A DNA stretch of 64,000 nucleotides from CAZLLE01 sp964560425 (GCA_964560425.1 CAZLLE010000072.1:1-64000); one strand, 5' to 3'. Counted from the first letter of the stretch, positions 8,424 to 18,024 are shown. The notes: generated by a model not told the origin, from the letters alone. Made by a program: numbers and translations.

Positions 8424-9203
8424 CTATTTGGCATAAAATATATAAGCAAAAGAGAACCCACCAAAGAGTGCATTTTTCTGCTCTAATAGAGGAGAATCTT
8501 CAAAAGATACACCTTCAAGCATATAATGAATCAAAAAAGCACCATACATCCATGAACCTTTTTTATCTGTAAATCCAATACCATTACGATATCCTCCATA
8601 TCCACCATGAGCCTTATATTGCGATCTTTCAGAAGTAACATACTTTTCGTCTACTCCATAAAAATAGTCATGATATAGCCCATCTGCTATTGTAATTCCT
8701 GAAGTAAATGAGATCTCTCGCTCACCAACATTTTGTTCTAATCTAAATTGAGGAGTTACTAAAGAGCCTCTATACCTAATATTACTCTGTAGATTTGATG
8801 AGATAACAGCCCTAATAGGTAATCGAAAATAGAGATCATAACAATCTTTGGAAAAAATCTTGTACTTTATCTTTGGACCAGCTTCAAATACAAGATCTAA
8901 ATCATTCATTCCCTCTCTCTTTTTACTACTAGCACTATCCACGGGCAAAGAGCCACTTACACTCAAATCTAAACTAAGTCCATTAATATCAAATAGCTCC
9001 TTTTTGACCCCACCCTTCTCTATCTGAAAATTTTTACCACGATATCGAATATAAGGAAAAGGTACAGCCAATAACTTTTGATCCGAAGACCCCAAATAAC
9101 TAGGATAGCTCAAAGATGCTAATCCAATTCCAAGCTCTAATGTAGGCTTTTTTGCCTCTAAAAATGTTAAAAATATAAAAATTATTATAAAATATTTGAT
9201 CAT
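8424..9203 (-). CDS. MipA/OmpV-family outer membrane protein
   Basis: The chosen ATG at 9203 gives a 259-residue protein starting with a clean signal peptide (MIKYFIIIFIFLTFLEA). A longer in-frame version starting at 9290 would put 29 polar and hydrophobic residues ahead of it and is unlikely. The mature part has the MipA pattern: LELGIGLASLSYPSYLGS near the start, PFPYIRYRGKNFQIE, alternating amphipathic strands, and a C-terminus ending in aromatic residues (GGFSFAYIFYA), as in beta-barrels. It is probably an outer membrane scaffolding or channel protein. It shares a transcription unit with the UbiB-like gene. Confidence 0.78.
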   Translation of the reverse strand: MIKYFIIIFIFLTFLEAKKPTLELGIGLASLSYPSYLGSSDQKLLAVPFPYIRYRGKNFQIEKGGVKKELFDINGLSLDLSVSGSLPVDSASSKKREGMNDLDLVFEAGPKIKYKIFSKDCYDLYFRLPIRAVISSNLQSNIRYRGSLVTPQFRLEQNVGEREISFTSGITIADGLYHDYFYGVDEKYVTSERSQYKAHGGYGGYRNGIGFTDKKGSWMYGAFLIHYMLEGVSFEDSPLLEQKNALFGGFSFAYIFYAK

Positions 9204-9269
9204 GCTCAATCCGTTACTGTAAATTTTATAGTAAATATATATTATCATGTTTAACAAAGGATACCATAC

Positions 9270-10010
9270 ATGCAACTCACTCCCCAACAAATAGCTGATT
9301 TTGAAAAAAATGGTTTTTTACTACTACCCTCATTTGCCTCTCCCAAGATTTGTGAAGATATTTTGGAGATAGCCAAACAAGAATTGGATGAAGAAAATCA
9401 ACCAATAGAGACAGAAGAGGAGTATTTAGAGATAAATAACTCAAAAAAAAATACAATAAGGCGATTAAGACAAGTTTATACTCGTCATGAAAAATTTGCC
9501 CAGTGGATGGAAAATAGAGAGATAAGACCCATATTAAAACAGTTATTAAAAGATACTCCCATTCTTACTCTTGCCCACCACAACTCAATCATGACAAAAA
9601 TGCCATACACTAGCTCTCGAACTTGTTGGCATCAAGATATAAGATATTGGAATTTTGAAAATGATAATCTATTGAGTGTTTGGCTTGCTCTTGATGATGA
9701 ATTTCTTGAAAATGGACTTTTAGAGTTTATCCCTAGTAGTCATAAATTGAATATAAAACCTCATCAATTTGATAAAAAAACATGTTTTAGAGATGATATA
9801 GAGGAGAATAAGAGACTAATATCACAAAAAGTTCACTCCAATCTTAAAAGAGGTGATGTAGTACTATTTCACTGTAAAACTCTTCATGCTGCCTCAAAAA
9901 ACTACACAAACAAACCAAAAATATCTTTTGTATATACAGTTAGAGGAGAGAGTAATCTACCAATAAAAGATACTAGATCAACTCAACATAAAGAGGTTAC
10001 TCTTTTATAA
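9270..10010 (+). CDS. PhyH (phytanoyl-CoA dioxygenase-like) Fe(II)/2-oxoglutarate oxygenase
   Basis: This 246-residue protein has the PhyH-family double-stranded beta-helix. The N-terminal LTPQQIADFEKNGFLLLPSF is typical. The iron facial triad is His121 and Asp123 (CWHQDIRYW) with a distal His206 (KTLHAASKN). Position 217, where family members often have the 2-oxoglutarate-binding Arg, is Lys; Arg225 is close and could substitute. The substrate cannot be read from sequence. Bacterial members hydroxylate lipids, amino acids or small metabolites. It has an aaaggat ribosome site and overlaps the convergent queD by 6 bp. Confidence 0.82.
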   Translation: MQLTPQQIADFEKNGFLLLPSFASPKICEDILEIAKQELDEENQPIETEEEYLEINNSKKNTIRRLRQVYTRHEKFAQWMENREIRPILKQLLKDTPILTLAHHNSIMTKMPYTSSRTCWHQDIRYWNFENDNLLSVWLALDDEFLENGLLEFIPSSHKLNIKPHQFDKKTCFRDDIEENKRLISQKVHSNLKRGDVVLFHCKTLHAASKNYTNKPKISFVYTVRGESNLPIKDTRSTQHKEVTLL

Positions 10011-10556
10011 ACGAACTTCACAGTGTGATTTTGGTGTCTCCCAAAATTGCACAGAGTATACTTTGACACCTAAAGGTTCCATTTTCTTTTGAACAATTTT
10101 CAAAATCCAACTTGTCAAATTTTCACTAGTAGGAACAAAATCTACAACCACCATACCAGCATATTTTTCGCCAATAGCCTCAATCTCATCTTTGAGAATT
10201 TCTAATCTAGGAGTCCAATAACCCTCATCATGATAAAAAAACTTCTCCTCATCCATCAATCCATCAACCACATAATGCGACATAAGATCAAAAAATAGAG
10301 GATCACTTCTATCAATAATAAATCGGTGATCTAAAACACTATCTAGCCACTCTTTAAACCAATTAAGATGTTTAAAATCAGTAACCATCCCGCACTTGAG
10401 TACATCTGCCTCTAAAAAAATCTTTATTTTCCCCTGATGTCCATGAAGATGACGACAAACTAAACAAGCATCCAAACTATAATCTTTGTTCAACTCTTGA
10501 GACCAAACACGATGACCATAACAAAAGTCAAACTGTTTATCAATAATCCATTTCAT
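10005..10556 (-). CDS. queD: QueD, 6-carboxy-5,6,7,8-tetrahydropterin synthase
   Basis: QueD converts dihydroneopterin triphosphate to 6-carboxytetrahydropterin, an early step of queuosine (7-deazaguanine) synthesis. The zinc ligands are visible as His15 (FCYGHR) and the CxxxHGH motif Cys34-His38-His40. HRFIIDRSDP and PTSENLTSWI are also family segments. At 183 residues it is longer than the 120-residue enterobacterial enzyme, with an insertion in the middle, a form seen in other Campylobacterota. The ribosome site aggggaaa precedes the ATG directly. No other queuosine gene is in the window. Confidence 0.9.
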   Translation of the reverse strand: MKWIIDKQFDFCYGHRVWSQELNKDYSLDACLVCRHLHGHQGKIKIFLEADVLKCGMVTDFKHLNWFKEWLDSVLDHRFIIDRSDPLFFDLMSHYVVDGLMDEEKFFYHDEGYWTPRLEILKDEIEAIGEKYAGMVVVDFVPTSENLTSWILKIVQKKMEPLGVKVYSVQFWETPKSHCEVRL

Positions 10557-10579
10557 ATTTTCCCCTATGCATGAAAAAT

Positions 10580-10585
10580 ATTATA
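10580..10585 (-). promoter_or_regulatory. -10 box of queD promoter
   Basis: On the minus strand this is GCTATAAT, 24 bases before the queD ATG, leaving a leader just long enough for the aggggaaa ribosome site. No good -35 is seen, which is normal for Campylobacterota sigma-70 promoters. Confidence 0.4.
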
Positions 10586-10635
10586 GCTTTTTGAGATATA
10601 AAATAAGAAATTTATGATTTTTTTAATTAAATAAG

Positions 10636-10712
10636 TGGTGGGTCCACCAGGATTCGAACCTGGGACCACTCGGTTATGAGCCGAGTGCTCTAACCAACTG
10701 AGCTATAGACCC
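10636..10712 (-). tRNA. tRNA with anticodon CAT (elongator Met, or Ile decoded via lysidine)
   Basis: The minus strand folds as a complete 77-nt cloverleaf: 7-bp acceptor stem GGGTCTA/TGGACCC, D arm GCTC/GAGC, anticodon stem CTCGG/CCGAG with loop CTCATAA, T arm CCAGG-TTCGAAT-CCTGG, discriminator A and encoded CCA. The anticodon is CAT. It is not an initiator, since the acceptor ends in a G1:C72 pair and the anticodon stem lacks the three G:C pairs. Whether it is Met or TilS-modified Ile cannot be settled by eye. Confidence 0.95.
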
Positions 10713-10730
10713 TCAATTTGGAAGGCGATA

Positions 10731-10736
10731 ATTATA
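10731..10736 (-). promoter_or_regulatory. -10 box of tRNA promoter
   Basis: TATAAT on the minus strand, 19 bases upstream of the mature tRNA 5' end, a suitable distance for a short precursor leader. Confidence 0.45.
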
Positions 10737-10765
10737 CGCAAACAAACCTTAAATTATTATAAGTG

Positions 10766-11869
10766 CTAATGCAATAATAACTCCGTATTTTTTTGAAATC
10801 TAAATGCTAGGAGATGTTCTAAGATACCAATTAAAATCATAAAGGTCATAAAACTACTTCCACCATAACTAAAAAGAGGCAGTGGAAGACCTACTACAGG
10901 GGCATATCCTATGGTCATGGCAATATTTACAGCCATATAAAAGAAAAATAGAAGAGCTAGTGAACTTGCAAAAACTTGTATAAAATAGTCCCCTTTTAGA
11001 TAAAGAACTATCATCAAAAGATGCAAAATCAAAAGAGCGTAAATAGTAATCAAAACAGCTCCACCAATAAAACCAAATCTTTCAATATGAAAAGCAAAGA
11101 TAAAATCACTTGTAGCAATAGGTAAAAATTTGAGGTGAGTTTGTGTTGCTTCCTCTTTTGATTTTCCTTTTATACCGCCTGAACCAATAGCGATAATTGA
11201 TTGATGGACATGGTAGCTTGGCTTTTCTGCCAAAAAGTCATTAACTCTTTTTTTCTGATAATCATGTAAATTTCCATAAACAAATGGAGCTAAAAGGGCA
11301 ATTGCTCCAAAAATTGTAAGCCATATTCTATATCTAACACCTATAATAAAAAGTACACCAAAGCCTACAAAAAGTAGAATCATAGCTGTACCTAAATCTG
11401 GTTCTTTAAGAATAAGGACAAATGGAATAAGAATATATATACTAAGTTTCAAAAACTCTTTCCACTCATACCCTCTTTCAGATTCGGGGGGATTGGTTTT
11501 GATAAGGTACGCTAACATTAAAATAAGAGCAGGTTTCATCAGTTCTGATGGTTGAATTGTAAAATTTATAAAAGGTATCTCTAACCATCTTTGAGCACCC
11601 AATTTAGTAACACCAAAAATCTCTACACTCAACAACAAAATAACATTCAACCAATAGATTAAAGGTATGAGCCATATAAACTTACGAATGGGAAACAGAA
11701 AAAAAAGAGTAAATATAATTGCACCTGTGCTAAAATAGACAATCTGCTTATTAGCTAGCGTAATATATAGCTCATGAACCAAATAGAACGATAACGATAT
11801 TATAGGAATAATTAGCAGTGGTATAATATAGTCAAAATGAGCAAAAATACGCCTATCAATTTGAAACAA
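10766..11869 (-). CDS. rodA: RodA (MrdB), elongation-specific SEDS glycosyltransferase
   Basis: This is a 367-residue SEDS-family polymerase of the rod complex that builds side-wall peptidoglycan. It shows KLGAQRWLEIPFINFTIQPSE, the KEPDLGTAM motif, GSGGIKGKS and the C-terminal PLPLFSYGGSSFMTF. The EPDLGTA and GSGG features fit RodA better than FtsW, and ftsW is already present at 1.4 kb. The start is probably TTG at 11869 behind aaggtaaag. It is divergent from the pseudouridine synthase with only about 20 bp between start codons, and the C. jejuni mrdB gene is, as I recall, in the same place. Confidence 0.92.
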   Translation of the reverse strand: MFQIDRRIFAHFDYIIPLLIIPIISLSFYLVHELYITLANKQIVYFSTGAIIFTLFFLFPIRKFIWLIPLIYWLNVILLLSVEIFGVTKLGAQRWLEIPFINFTIQPSELMKPALILMLAYLIKTNPPESERGYEWKEFLKLSIYILIPFVLILKEPDLGTAMILLFVGFGVLFIIGVRYRIWLTIFGAIALLAPFVYGNLHDYQKKRVNDFLAEKPSYHVHQSIIAIGSGGIKGKSKEEATQTHLKFLPIATSDFIFAFHIERFGFIGGAVLITIYALLILHLLMIVLYLKGDYFIQVFASSLALLFFFYMAVNIAMTIGYAPVVGLPLPLFSYGGSSFMTFMILIGILEHLLAFRFQKNTELLLH

Positions 11870-11892
11870 AACTTTACCTTATGGATATATTT

Positions 11893-12855
11893 ATGAAAAT
11901 TATAGCACAAAAAGTAGACCGACTTGACAAAACTTTACAAAAAGAGATAAATCAACCTCGTAATCAAGTTGAAAACTTTATTAAAATGCATGGTGTCAAA
12001 GTAAATGAAAAGCTTATTAAAAAGAGTGGTTACAAACTCAAAATTGGAGATACTATAGAGTACATTCCAATTAAAGTAGAGGAGCAAAGAGAGTCAATAA
12101 AAGATGTAGATTTTGATATTGAGATCATATATGAAGATGATGATCTTATGGTTCTTAATAAACCACCATTTTTAGTTGTTCACCCTGCCCCAAGCGTCAA
12201 GGAGCCTACTCTTGTAGATTGGCTCAAACAAAAAGGGATCTCATTATCTACCATTAGTGGGGAGGAGAGAAATGGGATTGTTCATAGAATAGATAAAGAG
12301 ACAAGTGGAGCTATACTAATTGCAAAAAATAATAAAGCACATCAAGCACTATCAAAACAGCTAGAAGATAGAAGCATGGGAAGATACTATCTTGCACTTA
12401 TTGATATTCCACTCAAAGAGAATATTATAATTGAAAAACCGATAGGAAGAGATCCAAATAATCGAATTAAAATGGCTATAGTAAATGATGGCAGAGAGGC
12501 AAAAAGTGCATTTATTAAACTCGCCACATCTGAAAGTAAACATTATGAGCTAATAGGGGCAAAACTATTTACTGGTCGTACACACCAAATTAGAGTGCAT
12601 CTAAAAAAACTATCTCGCCATATTTTAGGTGATACTATATATGGATTTAAGAGCAAAAAAGGTAAAATTGAAAGAGTAATGCTTCATGCAAGGTTAATAT
12701 ATTTTATCCATCCAACCACTGGGGAAAAAATAGTTAAAGAGGCTCCTCTGTTTGAAGACTTTAACAATATTTTAAAAGATGCATTTTTAGAGGAAAAAAT
12801 TAATGAGACTGTTCAATCTACTTATATCATCAATAGTTTTAGGCACGCTTTTTAG
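11893..12855 (+). CDS. RluA/RluD-family large-subunit rRNA pseudouridine synthase
   Basis: The product isomerises uridine in rRNA. It has an N-terminal S4 RNA-binding domain (residues 1-60) and the catalytic domain with HRIDKETSGAILIAKN, where the Asp is the nucleophile, plus LFTGRTHQIRVHL. I place the start at ATG 11893 (320 residues) behind ggat; ATG 11881 is also in frame and possible. The exact target site (RluC or RluD type) is uncertain. The 3' end overlaps the next gene by 53 bp, a strong sign of cotranscription. Confidence 0.88.
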   Translation: MKIIAQKVDRLDKTLQKEINQPRNQVENFIKMHGVKVNEKLIKKSGYKLKIGDTIEYIPIKVEEQRESIKDVDFDIEIIYEDDDLMVLNKPPFLVVHPAPSVKEPTLVDWLKQKGISLSTISGEERNGIVHRIDKETSGAILIAKNNKAHQALSKQLEDRSMGRYYLALIDIPLKENIIIEKPIGRDPNNRIKMAIVNDGREAKSAFIKLATSESKHYELIGAKLFTGRTHQIRVHLKKLSRHILGDTIYGFKSKKGKIERVMLHARLIYFIHPTTGEKIVKEAPLFEDFNNILKDAFLEEKINETVQSTYIINSFRHAF

Positions 12856-14095
12856 TGGCTGTAGTAATAAAAATATAGAAATTCCTAGCTTCTCTATTCC
12901 CGCTCTTAATGTGACTCAAAAAAAACTAGATAGGTCATTACCGTTCGTTAAACAGATTAAAGCAACTTCAACACTCTCCAAAGTCCTATTGGAGTGGAAA
13001 CCTATTAGGGATCGTAGAATTGCAGGATATAGAATTTTTAGAAATAATAGAGATGGTAATTTTAGATTAATAAAAACAATTAATGATCCATTTGTATCAC
13101 ACTACACAGACAAAAATTTAAATCAAAGTATTTATTATAAATATCTAATTTCAGCCTATACAAAAGATGGGCGTGTTTCAGAAGCAAAACAGATAAAAAT
13201 AAAAAAGACACATGACAAAATAAAAGCACTATCAGAGGTACATGCTGTTTCAAATCTTCCAAGTCGTATTAAACTTTTATGGAAAGTTCCTAAAGATTAT
13301 CGCATAGATGGATATATTATACAAAGAAGATGGAAACAGGAACCAGCTTGGAAAACTATTACCCAACTCAAAGATAGGCTAAATGTGGAGTATATAGACA
13401 AAGATATTATTGATGGTATCAGATATCAATATCGAATCTTAGCAACAACAAAAGAGGGTGCATTCTCTTATCCAAGCAGAAGTGTTGAGGCAAATTCAAA
13501 AAGATTACCAAAAGAGGTAAGCGGAATTATGGCAACAGATAATCAACCAAAAAAAGTTCAGATTATTTGGAAAGAGTCAAGAGATAGGGATATTATGTAT
13601 TATAAAATTTATGCAAGTTCATTTGCTGATGGACTCTTTTCAATGATTGCAAAAACACGCTCAACTCACTATACAGATCAATTTGACAGAGATGGAGAAG
13701 TTAGATATTATAAAATTACGGCTGTTGATAAAGATGGACTAGAGTCAAAAAAACAGACCACACCAATCAGAGGTTCAACCCTTAAGCACCTAAAAGCTCC
13801 TGTAATATTGGGATATAAGGGTGAGAATGGTGTAATTACTCTAAAGTGGAAAAATATGGATAAAAGAACTAAATCATACACAATATATAAAAAATATTGG
13901 GATAAATGGAGATTTAAACAACAAAAAATTGTTGGTTTCGGAACTGAAACTTTTGTAGATAAGAGAATTAAAATTAATAAAAAATATACCTATTATGTTG
14001 TTGCTGTAGATGAATATAAAATTGAGTCAAGACCATCAGAGAAAATAACGGTCATTGTAAACTCAAGTCCAAAACCTGAAAATAGTTGGTTTTAG
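12803..14095 (+). CDS. FlpA-like lipoprotein with fibronectin type III repeats
   Basis: This 430-residue protein has a lipoprotein signal peptide with lipobox LFSGC (Cys20), so it should be lipid-anchored. Four similar repeats follow (roughly residues 52-135, 140-230, 240-320 and 328-420). Each has the fibronectin III pattern: a W in the second strand (LLEW, LLW, IIW, LKW), a YxI strand, and a Y-Y-x-I/V-x-A late strand. It matches in position and layout the C. jejuni fibronectin-binding adhesin FlpA, between the pseudouridine synthase and trmB. FlpA is usually described with three repeats. In a free-living relative an envelope role is more likely than host adhesion. The start ATG lies behind agagga inside the upstream gene. 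Confidence 0.85.
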   Translation: MRLFNLLISSIVLGTLFSGCSNKNIEIPSFSIPALNVTQKKLDRSLPFVKQIKATSTLSKVLLEWKPIRDRRIAGYRIFRNNRDGNFRLIKTINDPFVSHYTDKNLNQSIYYKYLISAYTKDGRVSEAKQIKIKKTHDKIKALSEVHAVSNLPSRIKLLWKVPKDYRIDGYIIQRRWKQEPAWKTITQLKDRLNVEYIDKDIIDGIRYQYRILATTKEGAFSYPSRSVEANSKRLPKEVSGIMATDNQPKKVQIIWKESRDRDIMYYKIYASSFADGLFSMIAKTRSTHYTDQFDRDGEVRYYKITAVDKDGLESKKQTTPIRGSTLKHLKAPVILGYKGENGVITLKWKNMDKRTKSYTIYKKYWDKWRFKQQKIVGFGTETFVDKRIKINKKYTYYVVAVDEYKIESRPSEKITVIVNSSPKPENSWF

Positions 14096-14096
14096 T

Positions 14097-15272
14097 ATGC
14101 CAAATATTCAAACATCGAAACTCAATTATCTACCTATGCCTCAAAAACATGGTGAATATATATTTAAAAGTATAGCTAGAAGCAGACAAGGCAATGAAGA
14201 TTTTATATTAACTGAATATAAGGGGCAAGAATTTTTATTGAGAGTAATTTATCGTAAAAAAAACATACTTATTAAAGGTGACAAATTAACAAAAGTATCA
14301 CCAATATCTATAGTAAAAAACGCACTTAAAAGCTTTCATACTCTACATAATTTAGAACTAAGTTTTTCTAATATTGGAGGAAGGGAGTATGATGAACATT
14401 TCAAAAATAGTGATAAATATCTAAAAGATATGGCATATTTTATGAATGACTTCCAAACAGACAAAGAGATCTGGGTAGAGGTAGGGTTTGGTAGTGGAAG
14501 ACATCTACTTCACCAAGCAAAAGAGAATCCAAATACTCAATTTATAGCTATAGAGATACATAGACCATCAATAGAGCAAGTAATAGCACAATGTAAAATA
14601 CAGAACTTGGAGAATATTTTAATTATCAATTTTGATGCAAGAATATTTTTGGAACTATTAGAGTCAAATAGTGTAGGTAAAATTTTTGTACATTTTCCGA
14701 TCCCTTGGGATAAAAAACCTCATCGAAGAGTTATCTCTCACCCTTTTATAGAGGAGTCTATTAGAGTATTAAAACCAAATGGTCAACTAGAGCTAAGAAC
14801 AGATAGTGAAAACTATTATGCCTACTCTTATGATACTTTTATTTCACTCAATCAATGTGATCTTCATATACGCAAAAATCAAGAGATAGCCATTAGTAGT
14901 AAATATGAAGATAGATGGAAAAAGATGGAAAAAAATATTTATGATATTACACTCATTAATCACCAAAAATCAGAGCCAAAAGAGATACTTCAAAATCTAT
15001 ACTTTACACAAAATATAGATTTTGAAAATCTAAAAAAGAGATTTCATAATCATACAATTAAAGGTGATGATTTTTTTGTACATTTTGAGGATCTTTATGA
15101 GATAGACTCCAAATCTGGTCTATTAAAATTATCTTTTGGATCTTTTGAAAAAAGTGAACATAAGTATGTTATAATCACCAATAATGAAGCTAAATATTTT
15201 CCAGATGAAACACTACCAATCAAACAAAATATAAAATCACATAAAAAAATAGAAGAGTTCTTATATGTCTAA
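14097..15272 (+). CDS. trmB: TrmB, tRNA (guanine-N7)-methyltransferase (long form)
   Basis: TrmB methylates G46 in the tRNA variable loop using S-adenosylmethionine. The SAM site is VEVGFGSGRHLLHQA with the acidic strand end FIAIEIHRPSIEQV. HFPIPWDKKPHRRVI and the substrate loop LELRTDSENYY complete the pattern. At 391 residues it has an N-terminal extension of about 120 residues and a longer C-terminus than the enterobacterial enzyme, a form I associate with Campylobacterota. It begins one base after the upstream stop and overlaps ftsE by 8 bp, so it belongs to a compact operon. Confidence 0.93.
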   Translation: MPNIQTSKLNYLPMPQKHGEYIFKSIARSRQGNEDFILTEYKGQEFLLRVIYRKKNILIKGDKLTKVSPISIVKNALKSFHTLHNLELSFSNIGGREYDEHFKNSDKYLKDMAYFMNDFQTDKEIWVEVGFGSGRHLLHQAKENPNTQFIAIEIHRPSIEQVIAQCKIQNLENILIINFDARIFLELLESNSVGKIFVHFPIPWDKKPHRRVISHPFIEESIRVLKPNGQLELRTDSENYYAYSYDTFISLNQCDLHIRKNQEIAISSKYEDRWKKMEKNIYDITLINHQKSEPKEILQNLYFTQNIDFENLKKRFHNHTIKGDDFFVHFEDLYEIDSKSGLLKLSFGSFEKSEHKYVIITNNEAKYFPDETLPIKQNIKSHKKIEEFLYV

Positions 15273-15936
15273 TATCATTGAAGCTAGAAACCTATCCCTC
15301 TCTTATGATAAAAAAGAGTTAGTAATTAAAGATGCCAATTTTTCAGTAAAAGCAAAAGACTTTGTCTTTATAACTGGTAAAAGTGGTAGTGGAAAATCAA
15401 CTTTTATTAAATCTCTATATGGAGAGTTACATGTTCATAGTGGATCTCTCAATGTATGTGGATTTGATCTCAGAGATGTTAATACTCAAAAGGTAAATCT
15501 TTTGAGAAAACATACTGGAGTTATTTTTCAAGATTATAAACTAATAAATGAGTGGAATGTAGAGAAAAATGTAATGCTTCCTCTTATGATAGCAGGCTAC
15601 TCCAAACAGGTGTGCAAAATTCAGGCACATAAATTGCTTAAACATGTAAAACTATCTCATAAAGCGGAAAAATTCCCATTGGAACTAAGTGGTGGAGAGC
15701 AACAAAGAGTTGCTATGGCGAGAGCTTTAGCACATAATCCTATATTAATAATTGCTGATGAGCCTACTGGTAACTTAGATGACTATTCAAGTCAAGTAAT
15801 ATGGAATCTGCTAAAAAGTGTAAGACAACATATAGGAAGTACTATTTTGATAGCAACACATAGGATACCAAAAACATTAGGTATGGACTATAAACAGTAT
15901 TTTTTACAAGATGGAGCTATTCATGAAGTCTCTTAA
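15265..15936 (+). CDS. ftsE: FtsE, ABC ATPase of the FtsEX division complex
   Basis: FtsE is a 223-residue ABC nucleotide-binding protein with Walker A GKSGSGKST, signature LSGGEQQRVAMARAL, Walker B LIIADEPTGNLD and the H-loop ATH. With FtsX it forms a membrane complex that, rather than transporting a substrate, couples ATP hydrolysis at the division site to activation of periplasmic wall hydrolases. ftsX follows with an overlap, and an EnvC-like gene comes next, the expected partner set. Confidence 0.95.
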   Translation: MSNIIEARNLSLSYDKKELVIKDANFSVKAKDFVFITGKSGSGKSTFIKSLYGELHVHSGSLNVCGFDLRDVNTQKVNLLRKHTGVIFQDYKLINEWNVEKNVMLPLMIAGYSKQVCKIQAHKLLKHVKLSHKAEKFPLELSGGEQQRVAMARALAHNPILIIADEPTGNLDDYSSQVIWNLLKSVRQHIGSTILIATHRIPKTLGMDYKQYFLQDGAIHEVS

Positions 15937-16732
15937 AAATCATATATCTTTTTTAATTCCTCTATTTACGCTACTTTTTAGTATACAATTTTCAACAATG
16001 TTAAGCCGTGGTATAGTCAACTATGAATCAAAATTGGCAGGAGAGTATACAATAGTTGTTGTATCATCTTCAATTATTGACCGTGAAGCTATTGCTCAAA
16101 TAGTACCATCAATTGATACAATCAAAGAGGTCAACAAAGATAAATATATAGACAAATTAAAAGACAACATGAGTCAATCAGATATAGTATATCTTCGTGC
16201 TACACTTCCCAAGTTTTACTCAATTAAATTAAAACATCTACCAACAACTGATAAATTACAAGAGATATCAACAGCTCTTAAAGAGTATCCAAAAGTACAA
16301 AAGGTAGAGACATTTAAAGCTACATTTAATAAGCTACACCAATTTTTAAGACTAGCCAAAAGTGCATCAATCATTTTTACAGTTTTTATCTCAATTATCA
16401 GTTTTCTTCTAATCATGAAGCAAATGGAGATTTGGACACTTCAGCACAAAAAAAGAATGTATATAATGGGACTATTTGGAGCTCCTTACTGGATGAAAAG
16501 TGCATCATTATATAAATCTGTTGTATTAGATGCTATTATTGCAGCTATAGCTGTTGGTTTTATGTTTTTAAATATCCAATATTTTGTCGATTTAGCTTCA
16601 ATAAGAGATGATTTGGGGATAGATTTGAGTAATTTTCACTTTTTTGTAGATACATTTAAGCTTACACTTATCAGCCTTGCACTATCTATTATATCTGTAA
16701 CCTTTACACTAATAAGACAAGATAATTCATGA
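15923..16732 (+). CDS. ftsX: FtsX, membrane subunit of the FtsEX complex
   Basis: This protein has about 269 residues and four membrane segments (around residues 9-28, 152-172, 200-225 and 240-262). A large periplasmic domain between the first two is where FtsX contacts its hydrolase regulator. The start is placed at ATG 15923 behind ggag with a 6-base spacer; an ATG at 15911 is in frame but has no ribosome site. The gene overlaps ftsE by 14 bp, and its TGA overlaps the ATG of the M23-like gene, so ftsE-ftsX-envC-like are coupled. Confidence 0.9.
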   Translation: MKSLKNHISFLIPLFTLLFSIQFSTMLSRGIVNYESKLAGEYTIVVVSSSIIDREAIAQIVPSIDTIKEVNKDKYIDKLKDNMSQSDIVYLRATLPKFYSIKLKHLPTTDKLQEISTALKEYPKVQKVETFKATFNKLHQFLRLAKSASIIFTVFISIISFLLIMKQMEIWTLQHKKRMYIMGLFGAPYWMKSASLYKSVVLDAIIAAIAVGFMFLNIQYFVDLASIRDDLGIDLSNFHFFVDTFKLTLISLALSIISVTFTLIRQDNS

Positions 16733-18006
16733 AAAAAAGTTTTTTACTAGTTTTTTATATACTATTTTTGGCTAGTTTTTTGGGAGCAAATATAGAGAGT
16801 CGTATATCATCTAAAGAGAGTGCCTTAAATCAAGTAAAATCTAAAAAAAAGGTACTCTCAAGAGAGCTAGAAAATATAGCAAATGAGATTAAACGAGAAA
16901 ATAGAAAAGTCAAGCAGATTGAATCTGATATTAAAGTTTGTAAAAGTAAAATTAGTAGACAACAAAAGAAAACTACAATAAAAACAGGTGAGCTTAATAA
17001 AATTGAAGTACTTTATAAAAAACTAACAAAAAGAGAAAAAAAAGTTAGTAAAAAAGTAATTAATATCTTATCAAAAGAGCTTTCTATTCAAATGCTTCTT
17101 TATGGATCATTAGAAGAGGACTCTAAAACAACATCTTTAGCATCTATTGAGACTGATTTGGATGCTATTGTTCTTAGCGAAATTTTGAAAAGCTATAATA
17201 AACTACTAAAAGATAAATTCCATCAAACAAAAATTAGATATATTAAACTAAATAAAAATATTGACCTTATAAAGAGTGAGCTAAGTAAAATATCCGTAAG
17301 AATTGATAATCTTAAAGATCAACAAAAAAAGCTACAATCACTTAGAAAACTAGAGACCAAAACAATCTCAAAACTAAATAGAAAAAGAAGAGATTATATT
17401 AAAAAACTCAACCTCATAAAAAAAGAGCAAAATGCTATCTCAAAGACTTTGCAAAAACTTCATATTACAAAAAAAGAGAAAATTGTTGCTAAAGAGAAAG
17501 AGAGAAAAATTAAAGAGAGAGAGAGAGAAGAGAGAGAAAAAACTGTCATTAAAGAGAGTGGAAAAAATTCACTAAATGTACGACAAATTGGATCATCTTA
17601 TCAAAAATCAAAAATAGCTAAATATAAAGGTAAAAGGACAATATCTCCTCTTAAGAGCTATACTGTTTCACAAAGATTTGGAAACTATACAGATCCAATA
17701 TACAATATTAAAATTTTTAATGAATCAGTTATCCTAAAATCAAAAAAACGAAATTCAAAAGTAAGAAGTGTCTTAGATGGTAAAATTATCTATGCAAATA
17801 AAACACCAATGCTTGATAATGTTGTTATTGTCAAACATGATAAAAATATTCACACAATATATGCACACCTTTCACAGATTGCTCCATCTATTAAAGCTGG
17901 TCAAAATGTCAAAGAGGGATATGTATTAGGAAGGGTTAATAAAAACCTAACATTTGAAGTAACACAAAATGAAAAGCACATAAATCCCTTAAAATTAATA
18001 AAGTAA
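16729..18006 (+). CDS. EnvC-like coiled-coil protein with degenerate LytM (M23) domain
   Basis: This 425-residue exported protein has a signal peptide (residues 1-20), a long lysine/glutamate-rich coiled coil (about 22-270) and a C-terminal LytM/M23 fold (about 300-425). The zinc residues of active M23 peptidases are missing: the HxxxD segment is replaced by YNIKIFNESV, and HLHFE by NLTFE. One conserved histidine remains in IYAHLS. This is the pattern of EnvC and NlpD, which do not cut peptidoglycan themselves but switch on amidases. Coupling to ftsEX and an amidase gene 5.5 kb downstream fit that role. Confidence 0.85.
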   Translation: MKKSFLLVFYILFLASFLGANIESRISSKESALNQVKSKKKVLSRELENIANEIKRENRKVKQIESDIKVCKSKISRQQKKTTIKTGELNKIEVLYKKLTKREKKVSKKVINILSKELSIQMLLYGSLEEDSKTTSLASIETDLDAIVLSEILKSYNKLLKDKFHQTKIRYIKLNKNIDLIKSELSKISVRIDNLKDQQKKLQSLRKLETKTISKLNRKRRDYIKKLNLIKKEQNAISKTLQKLHITKKEKIVAKEKERKIKEREREEREKTVIKESGKNSLNVRQIGSSYQKSKIAKYKGKRTISPLKSYTVSQRFGNYTDPIYNIKIFNESVILKSKKRNSKVRSVLDGKIIYANKTPMLDNVVIVKHDKNIHTIYAHLSQIAPSIKAGQNVKEGYVLGRVNKNLTFEVTQNEKHINPLKLIK

Positions 18007-18024
18007 AAATAATAGTCAATTATT

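Noticed and set aside
18009..18024. A/T-only hairpin aataat/attatt after the EnvC-like gene
   Set aside because: Only A-T pairs, too weak to call a terminator.
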